The notes beneath the pieces are model-generated. The model was not told where the DNA came from and did not search any database. It saw only the letters and a program-made list of their open reading frames with translations. Below, piece by piece: positions 39,462 to 47,503 of a stretch of 64,000 bases of DNA (position 1 is its first letter; each line of letters opens with the position of its first letter). The stretch spans positions 62,001 through 126,000 of the forward strand of contig LXYH01000016.1 in assembly GCA_001650895.1 (NCBI GenBank). The letters run 5' to 3'. The translations under genes and the position numbers were made by a program. The stretch is from Rhodobacteraceae bacterium EhC02 (GTDB taxonomy: Bacteria; Pseudomonadota; Alphaproteobacteria; Rhodobacterales; Rhodobacteraceae).

Positions 39462-40427
39462 TCAGACGGGGCGGACTGACGCCGCCAACCGCCTTTTCTT
39501 GCGCGTGTCGGTCGGCGTGCAGCCGAACCTGTTGCGGTAGTGCTTGCAGAACTGGGCCTGGTCGTAAAAGCCCCATTTATGCGCGATCTGCGCCATGCTG
39601 GAGGTGTCGTGCGCCATCTCCAGTGTCTCGTGACAGCGAGTCAGCCGCTTGTCGCGAATATAGCTGGCGACAGAGCAATCGTTTTCGGCAAAAAGCCCCT
39701 GCAGATACCGCAGGGAAATGCCGCAGGATTCCGCGACCATCTGCGGGCCCAAATTCGGGTTCGCGAGATTGTCGCGGATGAACTGTTCCGCACGCTGCAG
39801 ATGCGCGGCACGAATTGTCGATACAGAACTGTCAAGGATGCGGTCATCACTGCGCATCGACAGGCACAGAAGATCCAGCAGGTGTTGCCCGGCCATTTCG
39901 CGCGCGGCATCGTTGATGACATCAATGCTTTCGATCGTGTTTCGCACCGCACCGACAAAATAGGACCCGATCCCGGATCGCGCGTCGAAGGTAAGTGCAC
40001 TCAGTCTTTCCGTTGGCCCCAAGCGGGACTGCACACTCGCCGTGGGCACCTTCAGCACCCAAAGCTTGTTCCGCATGTTGTGCGAGAATTCATAGGGCAT
40101 GTCGCCCTGTTCGACCAGGAAGCCGCCCGGTGCGCAGCTGGTCTGACGCGACGCCTGGTGAAAATGGACATCGGCGAGATGGGGGATCGTAATCAGCAGG
40201 CTGTTGTCTTTTTCTTCTTTGAAGTGGCTCTTGTTGCGACGGTACATGACGCTGTCGCACTCCATCTCGGACAGGCCCATAACGCCAAGGCCCCAGGATT
40301 TCAGAGACCCCCTGAAACGCACAGGATCCTGACATTCGACGGAGAGCGGGAAATAGGTTTCCGAGATCGTTCGGGACCAGACCTTGTTCTTGTCGACGGC
40401 ATCAAAGTGGTCGGTAGAAAAAAACAT
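39462..40427 (-). CDS. AraC-family regulator with FeaR-like N-terminal domain
   Basis: A 321-aa regulator. The N-terminal 190 residues resemble the AraC-binding-like domain of FeaR-type activators; the C-terminus carries two helix-turn-helices (MVAESCGISLRYLQGLFAE and MAQIAHKWGFYDQAQFCKHYRNRFG). It lies 99 bases upstream of hyuA in the same direction and is the likely local controller of hyuAB. Confidence 0.9.
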   Translation of the reverse strand: MFFSTDHFDAVDKNKVWSRTISETYFPLSVECQDPVRFRGSLKSWGLGVMGLSEMECDSVMYRRNKSHFKEEKDNSLLITIPHLADVHFHQASRQTSCAPGGFLVEQGDMPYEFSHNMRNKLWVLKVPTASVQSRLGPTERLSALTFDARSGIGSYFVGAVRNTIESIDVINDAAREMAGQHLLDLLCLSMRSDDRILDSSVSTIRAAHLQRAEQFIRDNLANPNLGPQMVAESCGISLRYLQGLFAENDCSVASYIRDKRLTRCHETLEMAHDTSSMAQIAHKWGFYDQAQFCKHYRNRFGCTPTDTRKKRRLAASVRPV

Positions 40428-40547
40428 CCTTTCCTCCTGTCGGACGGTTCGTCACAAACACCGGCCCTCATATCCTTGGGGCAAACCTACCTGATGCCGT
40501 TTGGCGAAATAGGCGATTTGCGCACAAAAATTTGGTTTGCGCATCGG

Positions 40548-40865
40548 CTAGGGCTTCGCGCTGTCCAGAAACTCGACTTCAATGAAGGCAAACCCGGCAT
40601 CATTACCATTGAGCACGTCATGCTCGACACCAAGACAACGGAAATACGGCACACCAACTTTCAGCTCCGACCGTGTAATGGCGCCCGTCGCATCCTTGAT
40701 CTCGAGCACCCCATCCTGAACGGGAACGACCACATAATCGTAATCATGCCGGTGCCAGCCGGTATTGTCGCCGCGCTTGGGAAGAAACCACTGCGTCACA
40801 CGGGTCCGCCCGTTTTCGATAAGTACCGTCGGAACCGCGGACCCACTCTTGGCTGCATCACACAT
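40548..40865 (-). CDS. Small cupin-domain protein
   Basis: A 105-aa single-domain cupin. The metal-site pattern is visible as GWHRHDYDYVVVPVQDG (motif 1, His/His) and GVEHDVLNGNDAGFAFIEVE (motif 2). The start ATG at 40865 follows GGAAAGGA; an ATG at 40883 contains that ribosome site and is rejected. Position between a transporter and the hyuA regulator suggests a role in the same catabolism, for example an isomerase or a ligand-binding accessory, but no activity can be assigned. Confidence 0.8.
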   Translation of the reverse strand: MCDAAKSGSAVPTVLIENGRTRVTQWFLPKRGDNTGWHRHDYDYVVVPVQDGVLEIKDATGAITRSELKVGVPYFRCLGVEHDVLNGNDAGFAFIEVEFLDSAKP

Positions 40866-41033
40866 CGCTTGTCCTTTCCACATTCAGCACCTTCGCCGAC
40901 CAAGCCGGCGGCGAGGCCTAAAGGCATCGCCATGACTCAAGCATCACTTCGGCCAGGGCCATGCTAACCATCGAAAAGCATTCCGTCGAATGATTTGGCC
41001 GCGCAGGACATCAGTCTTGGCGGCGTGGCCCTC

Positions 41034-41948
41034 TCAGGCGAGCAGCGAGATGACCACAGGCAGCGTGATTGCCGAAAAGGCTGTTCCGTACAGCACCGTG
41101 CGGGCGGCCAGGGAGACGCTGATGCCTTCGGCTCGCGCCATGACATAGACATTCGCGGCAGGCGGCAACGCCCCCATGATGATGGCCGTCGCTACCCAGA
41201 GCGGGTCGAATCCGGACACCAGAACAAAGGCAAGCGCAACGGCAAGCGGGTGGCCGATCAGCTTTATCGCAAGACAGGCGCCAAGCCTGGTTCCGACCGG
41301 TCCACCCCGGTTGCGCGCCAGCGTCAGGCCAAGCGAAAACAGCGCCGCGGGTGCCGCGGCATGCTGAAAGCCCGTCAGCGGCGTGTCCAGAAAGGCAGGC
41401 AGCGTCCAGCCCGTTCTGGCAAACAGCAGCGCAGCCAGCGTGGCAAGGATGAATGGATGGGTCACGACCTTTTTCAGCGACTGCAGGATGCGCAGCATCC
41501 CGCGTGAACCGCTGGCGATCATTGCGGGCCATATCGTGAAGATCAGCAGAACATCAGCGCAAAACACAAAAGCTGCAGGCGCACCGGCCGCCGGTCCCAG
41601 CACCGCCACCGTCAGCGCGGGTCCCATGTAGCCGATATTCGAATAGCTGGCCGCCAGACCGAAAACCGCAGGATGATCCTCTGTCCTGTTGGCGCGCCCG
41701 ATCAGCCAGCCCAGCACAAACATCGTGCCGGTCACGGCGGTGGTCACGGCCAGAAAACCCAGCAAGCTTGCAGCACCGGGCGGCACGACCCGCACCGATT
41801 GAAACAGCAAGGCGGGCAAGGCCAGATAGAAGATGAACGCATCCAGCCAGCGTTGCTGATCGGCCCCGTGGCGCAACAGGATCTGGGCGGCGACACCGGC
41901 AAGGATATAAAGAAAAAAGGGCATGATCAGCCCAAGGCCGACAATCAT
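41034..41948 (-). CDS. Auxin-efflux-carrier (AEC) family permease
   Basis: A 304-aa inner-membrane carrier with about ten hydrophobic helices in two halves. Family patterns are FIFYLALPALLFQSV (about 38-52), AASYSNIGYMGPALTVAVLG with the NxGxxG motif, and GALPPAANVYVMA near the C-terminus. Bacterial members move carboxylates such as malate or malonate. Here it could export a product or import an acid linked to lactam breakdown; this is inference. Confidence 0.85.
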   Translation of the reverse strand: MIVGLGLIMPFFLYILAGVAAQILLRHGADQQRWLDAFIFYLALPALLFQSVRVVPPGAASLLGFLAVTTAVTGTMFVLGWLIGRANRTEDHPAVFGLAASYSNIGYMGPALTVAVLGPAAGAPAAFVFCADVLLIFTIWPAMIASGSRGMLRILQSLKKVVTHPFILATLAALLFARTGWTLPAFLDTPLTGFQHAAAPAALFSLGLTLARNRGGPVGTRLGACLAIKLIGHPLAVALAFVLVSGFDPLWVATAIIMGALPPAANVYVMARAEGISVSLAARTVLYGTAFSAITLPVVISLLA

Positions 41949-42056
41949 TCAAAGACTTTCGACAAGCCGGCCACGAGGCGCACCGGGGCTTTGTATCCGT
42001 TGGTCATGACGCCCAGTCTATCGCCGATGCACCGTCCCGGCACAAGTGCAGGCCAA

Positions 42057-42959
42057 TCAGAACTGAAGTTTTGGTGACAGGAAGGCCGCCGAGAAATAGG
42101 ATTGAAGCGCCTTCATTGCAGGCGTCAGTGGCGTGGCGCGATTGAAGGCAAGACCCACATCCATCGTCGGCACCTCGATATCTGTGGACACCGTCTCGAT
42201 CCGCCGCCCCTCCAGCGACCAGGGCCGGTAGACCATGTCAGACAGGATCGTCACTCCCTGCCCATTGGCCACCAGTGACCGCACCGCCTCGACCGAGGAT
42301 GTGCGCAACTTGATGTTCGGATGGGCGTTATGGCGGTTCCAGTATTTCATGCTGGAATGGGCCGCCTCATCCACGGTCAGCATCACGTATGGCTCCTGCG
42401 CGATCCGGCTCAACGACACCTCACCGCCCTGGCAGAAGGCATGCCCCGCAGGCACCCAGACGCGCCGAGGCGACTTCAGCAGCGTCACCGTCTCGATACC
42501 CTCACGGTGAATGTTCGAGGTCAGCGCGACAGCCATGTCGATCTGACCGCGCAACAACTGCTCCTCTATGCTCTGGCGGTTCAACTCGACGATGCGGATG
42601 TCGATGCGGGGGTAAAGCTGCGCCAGCCGACCCAGATGATAAGGCAGGAAATAGCCAATCACGGTATAGGTCGCGGCCACCGTCAAGGTGCCACCGATAT
42701 CCGAGGTGCCACGGTCGATCTGATGCGCCGCCTCGACCTTTTCCAGGATGTCCCGCGCCACCTGCAGGAATTCGCGGCCCGCCTTAGTCAATTCCATGCC
42801 CTGCGCCCGTCTCTCGAACAGGGTGACGCCCAGAATTACCTCAAGTTCGCGCACTGATCCGGTCACGGAAGATTGCGAAATCGAGAGCAACTTGGCCGCC
42901 CGGCTGACCTGCCCGGTATCGGCGGTCGCAACGAAGTATTTCAAGTGCTTGAAATTCAT
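42057..42959 (-). CDS. LysR-family regulator, divergent from the pxpA operon
   Basis: A 300-aa LysR-type regulator. The HTH is MNFKHLKYFVATADTGQVSRAAKLLSISQSSVTGSVREL (split, 1-39), followed by an effector-binding domain that begins at about 90. It is divergent from pxpA with 132 bases between, and a textbook LysR dyad lies in that space, so control of the pxp-biotin operon is likely. Confidence 0.92.
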   Translation of the reverse strand: MNFKHLKYFVATADTGQVSRAAKLLSISQSSVTGSVRELEVILGVTLFERRAQGMELTKAGREFLQVARDILEKVEAAHQIDRGTSDIGGTLTVAATYTVIGYFLPYHLGRLAQLYPRIDIRIVELNRQSIEEQLLRGQIDMAVALTSNIHREGIETVTLLKSPRRVWVPAGHAFCQGGEVSLSRIAQEPYVMLTVDEAAHSSMKYWNRHNAHPNIKLRTSSVEAVRSLVANGQGVTILSDMVYRPWSLEGRRIETVSTDIEVPTMDVGLAFNRATPLTPAMKALQSYFSAAFLSPKLQF

Positions 42960-42996
42960 GGACTATCCCAAACCGCACGATGGCGCTGCCGAAAGG

Positions 42997-43013
42997 TATC
43001 TGAAAAGCCGATA
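42997..43013 (+). promoter_or_regulatory. Candidate LysR box (TATC-N9-GATA)
   Basis: TATC and GATA form an inverted repeat around nine bases. This contains the T-N11-A core of LysR-type binding sites. It lies in the LysR-pxpA divergent region, 38 bases from the LysR start and 79 from the pxpA start, a typical recognition-site position. Confidence 0.6.
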
Positions 43014-43091
43014 ATGCATCAATGAAAAAATGAAATATCAATTCCGGTTCCAGATGCGATTGTATAGCGACTCCAACAGAAGGACGTGACC

Positions 43092-43871
43092 ATGAAAGAT
43101 GCAGTCGATCTGAATTGCGACATGGGCGAAGGTTTCGGCCAATGGGTGCTGGGTGACGCGCCGGATGAAGAGATCATGCAGATCATCAGCTCCGCGAATA
43201 TCGCCGCAGGCTTCCACGCGGGCGACCCCAACGCAATGGACCGCGTGGTCAAGCTGGCGCAGGCGCATGGCGTGGGCCTCGGGGCGCATCCCGGCTATGC
43301 GGATCTGCAGGGTTTCGGGCGGCGCTACATCAAGACGGATCCGGCCGAACTGATCAACGACATCGTCTACCAGATCGGGGCCATCCGCGAATTCGGGCGG
43401 CGCCACGGTTCACCGCTCCAGCACGTCAAACTGCATGGCGCGCTCTATATGGAGGCGGCGGTGAACGAGGATCTTTCGCAAATGCTGGTCGATACGCTGC
43501 AGATCACCAGCCCGGATTCGCTGTTGTTCTGTATGGGTATCTCCAAGACCTATGCCGCCGCCAAGCGGGCCGGTCATCCGGTGATCCGCGAATTCTACGC
43601 TGATCGGGATTACGACAATTCCGGCTCGATCGTCTTTCGGCGTCAGGTCGGCCGTCCCGACCCCGCGCAGATCGCCGCGAAATGCGTAAAGGCCTGCAAG
43701 ACCGGCAAGGTCACCACGGTCGAAGGCGACGAGATCGAGATCCCCTTTGAATCGATCTGCTTTCACTCGGACACGCCCGGCGCGCTGGTCATGGGACAGG
43801 CCATCCGCGCCGGTCTGCAAGACGCTGGCATCCGCATCGTCACAGCGGCAGAAATCGCGAAAACGCTCTGA
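43092..43871 (+). CDS. pxpA: 5-oxoprolinase-type subunit A (LamB/YcsF family)
   Basis: A 259-aa LamB/YcsF-family protein, the metal-dependent-fold subunit that works with PxpB and PxpC in ATP-dependent opening of 5-oxoproline. Hallmarks are [14 protein letters not shown] at the start, [33 protein letters not shown] and [21 protein letters not shown] at 43092 with AGAAGGA eight bases upstream is chosen over GTG 43086. First gene of the operon pxpA-bccP-bc-pxpB-pxpC. Confidence 0.93.
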   Translation: MKDAVDLNCDMGEGFGQWVLGDAPDEEIMQIISSANIAAGFHAGDPNAMDRVVKLAQAHGVGLGAHPGYADLQGFGRRYIKTDPAELINDIVYQIGAIREFGRRHGSPLQHVKLHGALYMEAAVNEDLSQMLVDTLQITSPDSLLFCMGISKTYAAAKRAGHPVIREFYADRDYDNSGSIVFRRQVGRPDPAQIAAKCVKACKTGKVTTVEGDEIEIPFESICFHSDTPGALVMGQAIRAGLQDAGIRIVTAAEIAKTL

Positions 43872-43897
43872 TCACATCACCCAAGCAGGAGACCAAC

Positions 43898-44134
43898 ATG
43901 GCACAGGTTCTTTCCCCCGTTCCCGGCACATTCTACACTCAGGCGGCACCGGGCGAGCCACTGTTCAAGAAGCCCGGCGATCCTGTCGCAGAAGGGGACA
44001 TCATCGGTTTGATCGAGGTGATGAAGACCTTTATCGACGTCAAGGCCGAGACCTCCGGCACCTTCAAAGGCTATCTGGCCGAGGATGGCGCGGCAATCAG
44101 CGCAGGTGAGCCCCTGGCAGAGATCGGGGCCTGA
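43898..44134 (+). CDS. Biotin carboxyl carrier protein (single biotinyl domain)
   Basis: A 78-aa stand-alone biotinyl domain. The lysine to be biotinylated is Lys43 in IEVMKTF; the usual motif is EAMKM, so Ala is replaced by Val and the following Met by Thr-Phe. SPVPGTFYTQAAPGEPLFKKPGD matches AccB-type carriers but the long N-terminal and Pro/Ala linker of AccB are missing. It lies between pxpA and a biotin carboxylase gene, so it should serve this operon rather than acetyl-CoA carboxylase. Confidence 0.92.
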   Translation: MAQVLSPVPGTFYTQAAPGEPLFKKPGDPVAEGDIIGLIEVMKTFIDVKAETSGTFKGYLAEDGAAISAGEPLAEIGA

Positions 44135-44137
44135 GAA

Positions 44138-45505
44138 ATGCCCATCGAACGCTTGCTGATCGCCAACCGTGGTGAAATCGCGGTGCGGATCATCCGCGCG
44201 GCAAAGGCAATGGGAATCCATACCATCCAGGCCCATTCCGAGGCCGACGCCGATATGCTGGCGGTGCGCATGGCGGACGAATCCATCTGCATAGGACCTG
44301 CGCCGGCGGCTCAGTCCTATCTTAACGTCGATGCTGTGGTCGCGGCGGCCAAGGCCTCGCGGGCAGATGCCGTTCACCCCGGTTACGGCTTCATGGCCGA
44401 AAACGCGGGCTTTGTGCGTGCGCTGGATGCGGCGGGCATCACCTTTGTCGGGCCCTCGGCCGACACCATAGACCGCATGGGGGACAAGGTGGCGGCGCGT
44501 CAGGCCGCAGAGGCAGCGGGAGTGCCTGTGGTGCCCGGCTCCAAGGGACGGCTGGACACCGTGGAGGACGCGGTGAACGTGGCGGCGACTCTGGGCTATC
44601 CGGTGATGATCAAGGCCGCTGCAGGCGGCGGTGGCAAGGGTATCCGCATCGCGCAGACCGAAGAGGAGCTGCGCAAGATGGCTCCGCAGGCCCAGGCCGA
44701 GGCCAAGGCGGCCTTCGGGGATGGTGGACTTTATCTTGAGCGCGCGATCAACGCGCCCCGCCATATCGAAGTGCAGATCATGGGCGACGGAACCGATGCC
44801 GTCCACTATTTCGAGCGTGAATGCTCCATGCAGCGGCGGCGCCAGAAGGTCTGGGAAGAAGCTGGTGCGGCCTGTCTGGACGAAAAGACCCGCGCCCATC
44901 TGTGCGATACCGCCGTGGCACTGGCCAAGGCCGTGAACTACGTGGGCGCAGGCACGCTGGAATATCTTTACGACAGCAACACCGGAGAGTTCTTCTTCAT
45001 CGAGATGAACACCCGCATCCAGGTGGAGCATCCCGTGACAGAGATGCTGACCGGTACCGACCTTGTGCAAGAGATGATCCATGTGGCCGGTGGCGGCAAG
45101 CTGCGCCAAAAGCAGCACGACATCACCCGCGCAGGTCACGCCATCGAGGTGCGCCTGAACGCCGAGGATCCGATGATGCAGTTCCTGCCCTTCCCCGGAC
45201 AGGTCAGCGGGCTGCGTATCCCTGAGGGGGAAGGCATCCGGTTCGATCATTTTCTCTATGACGGCTACCAGGTTCCACCATTCTACGACTCGCTTCTGGG
45301 CAAGTTGATCGTGCACGGCAAGGACCGCGAGGCCGCGATCGCCCTCATGATCACCGCGCTGGAAGGGCTGGAGATCGGCGGGCTGAAAACGACGAAAGCC
45401 CTGCATCTGGCGCTGGCGTGCGATGCTTCCGTTCAGGCCGACGATTTCCACACCCAATGGCTCGAACCCTGGCTCGCTGCCGGCAACCTCAAACCTACCC
45501 ACTAA
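44138..45505 (+). CDS. Biotin carboxylase subunit (AccC-like)
   Basis: A 455-aa ATP-grasp enzyme that carboxylates biotin with ATP and bicarbonate. Motifs: RLLIANRGEIAVRIIRAAK at the start, glycine-rich loop IKAAAGGGGKGIRIA (about 163-177), ERECSMQRRRQKVWEEAG, and catalytic EMNTRIQVEHPVTEMLTG (about 288-305). The length equals AccC and there is no fused carrier or transferase. It begins three bases after the carrier gene. A second, accessory biotin carboxylase in a catabolic operon implies a dedicated carboxylation step. Confidence 0.93.
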   Translation: MPIERLLIANRGEIAVRIIRAAKAMGIHTIQAHSEADADMLAVRMADESICIGPAPAAQSYLNVDAVVAAAKASRADAVHPGYGFMAENAGFVRALDAAGITFVGPSADTIDRMGDKVAARQAAEAAGVPVVPGSKGRLDTVEDAVNVAATLGYPVMIKAAAGGGGKGIRIAQTEEELRKMAPQAQAEAKAAFGDGGLYLERAINAPRHIEVQIMGDGTDAVHYFERECSMQRRRQKVWEEAGAACLDEKTRAHLCDTAVALAKAVNYVGAGTLEYLYDSNTGEFFFIEMNTRIQVEHPVTEMLTGTDLVQEMIHVAGGGKLRQKQHDITRAGHAIEVRLNAEDPMMQFLPFPGQVSGLRIPEGEGIRFDHFLYDGYQVPPFYDSLLGKLIVHGKDREAAIALMITALEGLEIGGLKTTKALHLALACDASVQADDFHTQWLEPWLAAGNLKPTH

Positions 45506-45521
45506 TCACAGGAGGCAAATC

Positions 45522-46397
45522 GTGAAGACACGCTATACCTACGGCGGCGACGAACACATCTATGTCGAGATGGACGATGAAATGTCGCTGGACGCGTTTT
45601 TCAAATCCCTCTCGATGAGCAACGCTGTGCGTGACGCCAAGATCAAGGGCGTGACAGAAATCTGTCCCGCGAACGCATCCTTCCAGGTCCGTTTCGACCC
45701 CGATGTCATTTCCCCCGACGAGATGATGAAGAAGGTCAAGGAACTGGAACACCGGGCGGAGGACGCTGAAAAGCGGCTCAAGACCCGGATCATCGAAATC
45801 CCGGTCTACTACCAGGATCCCTGGACGCATGAGACACTCATGCGTTTCCGCGAGCGTCACCAGGACCCGTCCGGCACGGATCTGGACTATGCGGCCAGGA
45901 TCAACGGCTTCGACAGCGTGGAAGCCTTCATCGAGGCGCATCATTCGCAGCCCTGGTTCGTGTCGATGGTGGGTTTCGTGGCCGGCCTGCCCTTCCTCTA
46001 CCAATTGGTCGAGCGCGAAAAACAACTGCAGGTGCCAAAATACCTGCGGCCACGCACAGATACGCCCAAGCTGACCGTGGGCTATGGCGGATGTTTTTCC
46101 TGCATCTATTCGGTGCGGGGCGCGGGAGGCTACCAGATGTTCGGCGTAACCCCGATGCCGATCTTCGATCCCGAGCAGAAGCAAAGCTATCTGAGCGATT
46201 TCATGGTGTTCTTCAAACCCGGTGACATCGTGAAGTGGAAACCGATCGACCGCGCCGAATACGATCGCATCCTGGCCGAGGTCGAGGCCGATACCTACGT
46301 GCCGCGCATTGCCGAAGTCGATTTCGATCTTGATGCCTTCAACGCGGACATGCCCGGTACAAACGCCAAGCTGATGGAGGCGCTCAATGTCGCTTAA
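45522..46397 (+). CDS. pxpB: 5-oxoprolinase-type subunit B (KipI/AHS1 domain)
   Basis: A 291-aa KipI-family protein equal to the first half of the carboxyltransferase domain of urea carboxylase. Hallmarks are EIPVYYQDPW, FVSMVGFVAGLPFLYQL, and RGAGGYQMFGVTPMPIFDP. It is longer at the N-terminus than minimal KipI. The start is GTG at 45522 with GGAGG seven bases upstream. It overlaps pxpC by 11 bases, which fits a fixed 1:1 complex. Confidence 0.9.
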   Translation: MKTRYTYGGDEHIYVEMDDEMSLDAFFKSLSMSNAVRDAKIKGVTEICPANASFQVRFDPDVISPDEMMKKVKELEHRAEDAEKRLKTRIIEIPVYYQDPWTHETLMRFRERHQDPSGTDLDYAARINGFDSVEAFIEAHHSQPWFVSMVGFVAGLPFLYQLVEREKQLQVPKYLRPRTDTPKLTVGYGGCFSCIYSVRGAGGYQMFGVTPMPIFDPEQKQSYLSDFMVFFKPGDIVKWKPIDRAEYDRILAEVEADTYVPRIAEVDFDLDAFNADMPGTNAKLMEALNVA

Positions 46398-47358
46398 AGT
46401 CATACAACCCGGCCTGTCCACCTCTATCCAGGACCTTGGCCGTCCCGGGTACTTCCACCTTGGCATTCCGATCGGCGGGGCGATGGACCGCTTTGCCTTG
46501 CGCGTCGCCAACATGCTGGTGGGCAACCCCGAAGGCGCAGCCGGACTGGAAGTCGTGTTCATGGGGCCCACCCTGACATTCGAAAAGGATGTCCTGGTGG
46601 CCGTAACGGGCGCAGACCTGCCACCCAAGGTCGATGGCGTGGTGCAGGACGGCTGGGCCGCATTCGAGGTAAAGGCCGGCCAGACGCTGAGCTTCGATTT
46701 CCTCAAGTCCGGTGCGCGGGCCTATATCGCCATCAGCGGCGGGATCGACACGCCCCCTGCCCTTGGCAGCCGCTCGACCTATCCCATCGGCGCCTTGGGT
46801 GGCATCGAGGGGCGCAATATCCAGGCGGGCGACGTGATCCCGCTGGGTGAGGCGGACATGATCGAACCGGGGCTGAGTGTTCCGGCAAACCTGCGCCGCC
46901 TTCCCGGAAAACCGGCAGAGTTGCGCGTTCTGCCGGGGCTTTACTGGCACCGGCTGACCCCTGCAGCGCAGGAAGGCTTCTTTGCCGATGACTGGGCTGT
47001 CGCGCTTGAGGCGGACCGCATGGGATACCGTTTCAAGGGCGGCAAACCGCTGGAGTTCGTGGCGCGCGAACAGCCATTCGGCGCGGGCGCCGATCCCTCC
47101 AACATCGTGGATGGCTGCTATTCCTATGGCTCGATCCAGGTGCCGGGCGGGCTGGAGCCGATCGTGCTGCACCGCGACGCGGTGTCGGGTGGCGGATATT
47201 TCACGCTTGGGGCGATCATCTCGGCGGATATGGACCTGATCGGACAGTTGCAGCCGCACACACCGGTCAACTTCCGCAAGGTCGACATGGCCGAGGCACT
47301 GGCCGCCCGCGCCGAGCGCAAGACCTTGCTGGCCGCTGTCCGCGCGCACCTGGGCTGA
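46387..47358 (+). CDS. pxpC: 5-oxoprolinase-type subunit C (KipA/AHS2, biotin-dependent carboxyltransferase family)
   Basis: A 323-aa KipA-family protein matching the second half of the urea carboxylase carboxyltransferase. Hallmarks are VIQPGLSTSIQDLGRPGYFHLGIPIGGAMD (split) at the N-terminus, YIAISGGIDTPPALGSRSTYP, and GSIQVPGGLEPIVLHRDAVSGGGYFTLG. It ends the pxp-biotin operon; a 9-bp stem hairpin follows 20 bases after the stop. Confidence 0.92.
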   Translation: MSLKVIQPGLSTSIQDLGRPGYFHLGIPIGGAMDRFALRVANMLVGNPEGAAGLEVVFMGPTLTFEKDVLVAVTGADLPPKVDGVVQDGWAAFEVKAGQTLSFDFLKSGARAYIAISGGIDTPPALGSRSTYPIGALGGIEGRNIQAGDVIPLGEADMIEPGLSVPANLRRLPGKPAELRVLPGLYWHRLTPAAQEGFFADDWAVALEADRMGYRFKGGKPLEFVAREQPFGAGADPSNIVDGCYSYGSIQVPGGLEPIVLHRDAVSGGGYFTLGAIISADMDLIGQLQPHTPVNFRKVDMAEALAARAERKTLLAAVRAHLG

Positions 47359-47377
47359 GGGCCTGTTATGCCATCTC

Positions 47378-47402
47378 CGGTCGCCCGCAATCCCGGCGGG
47401 CG
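47378..47402 (+). terminator. Hairpin after pxpC
   Basis: A perfect 9-bp stem (47378-47386 with 47394-47402) with a 7-base loop and no T-run. It may mark the 3' end of the pxp operon or protect its mRNA. Confidence 0.45.
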
Positions 47403-47503
47403 ACGGATCCATGCGAAAGAGGGCACATTCCGACATGATGCCGACTTGCGCGGCAGGCGCCTTTGCGGTGTCATGACATAGGCCACATACATTCGCGGGG
47501 CCG

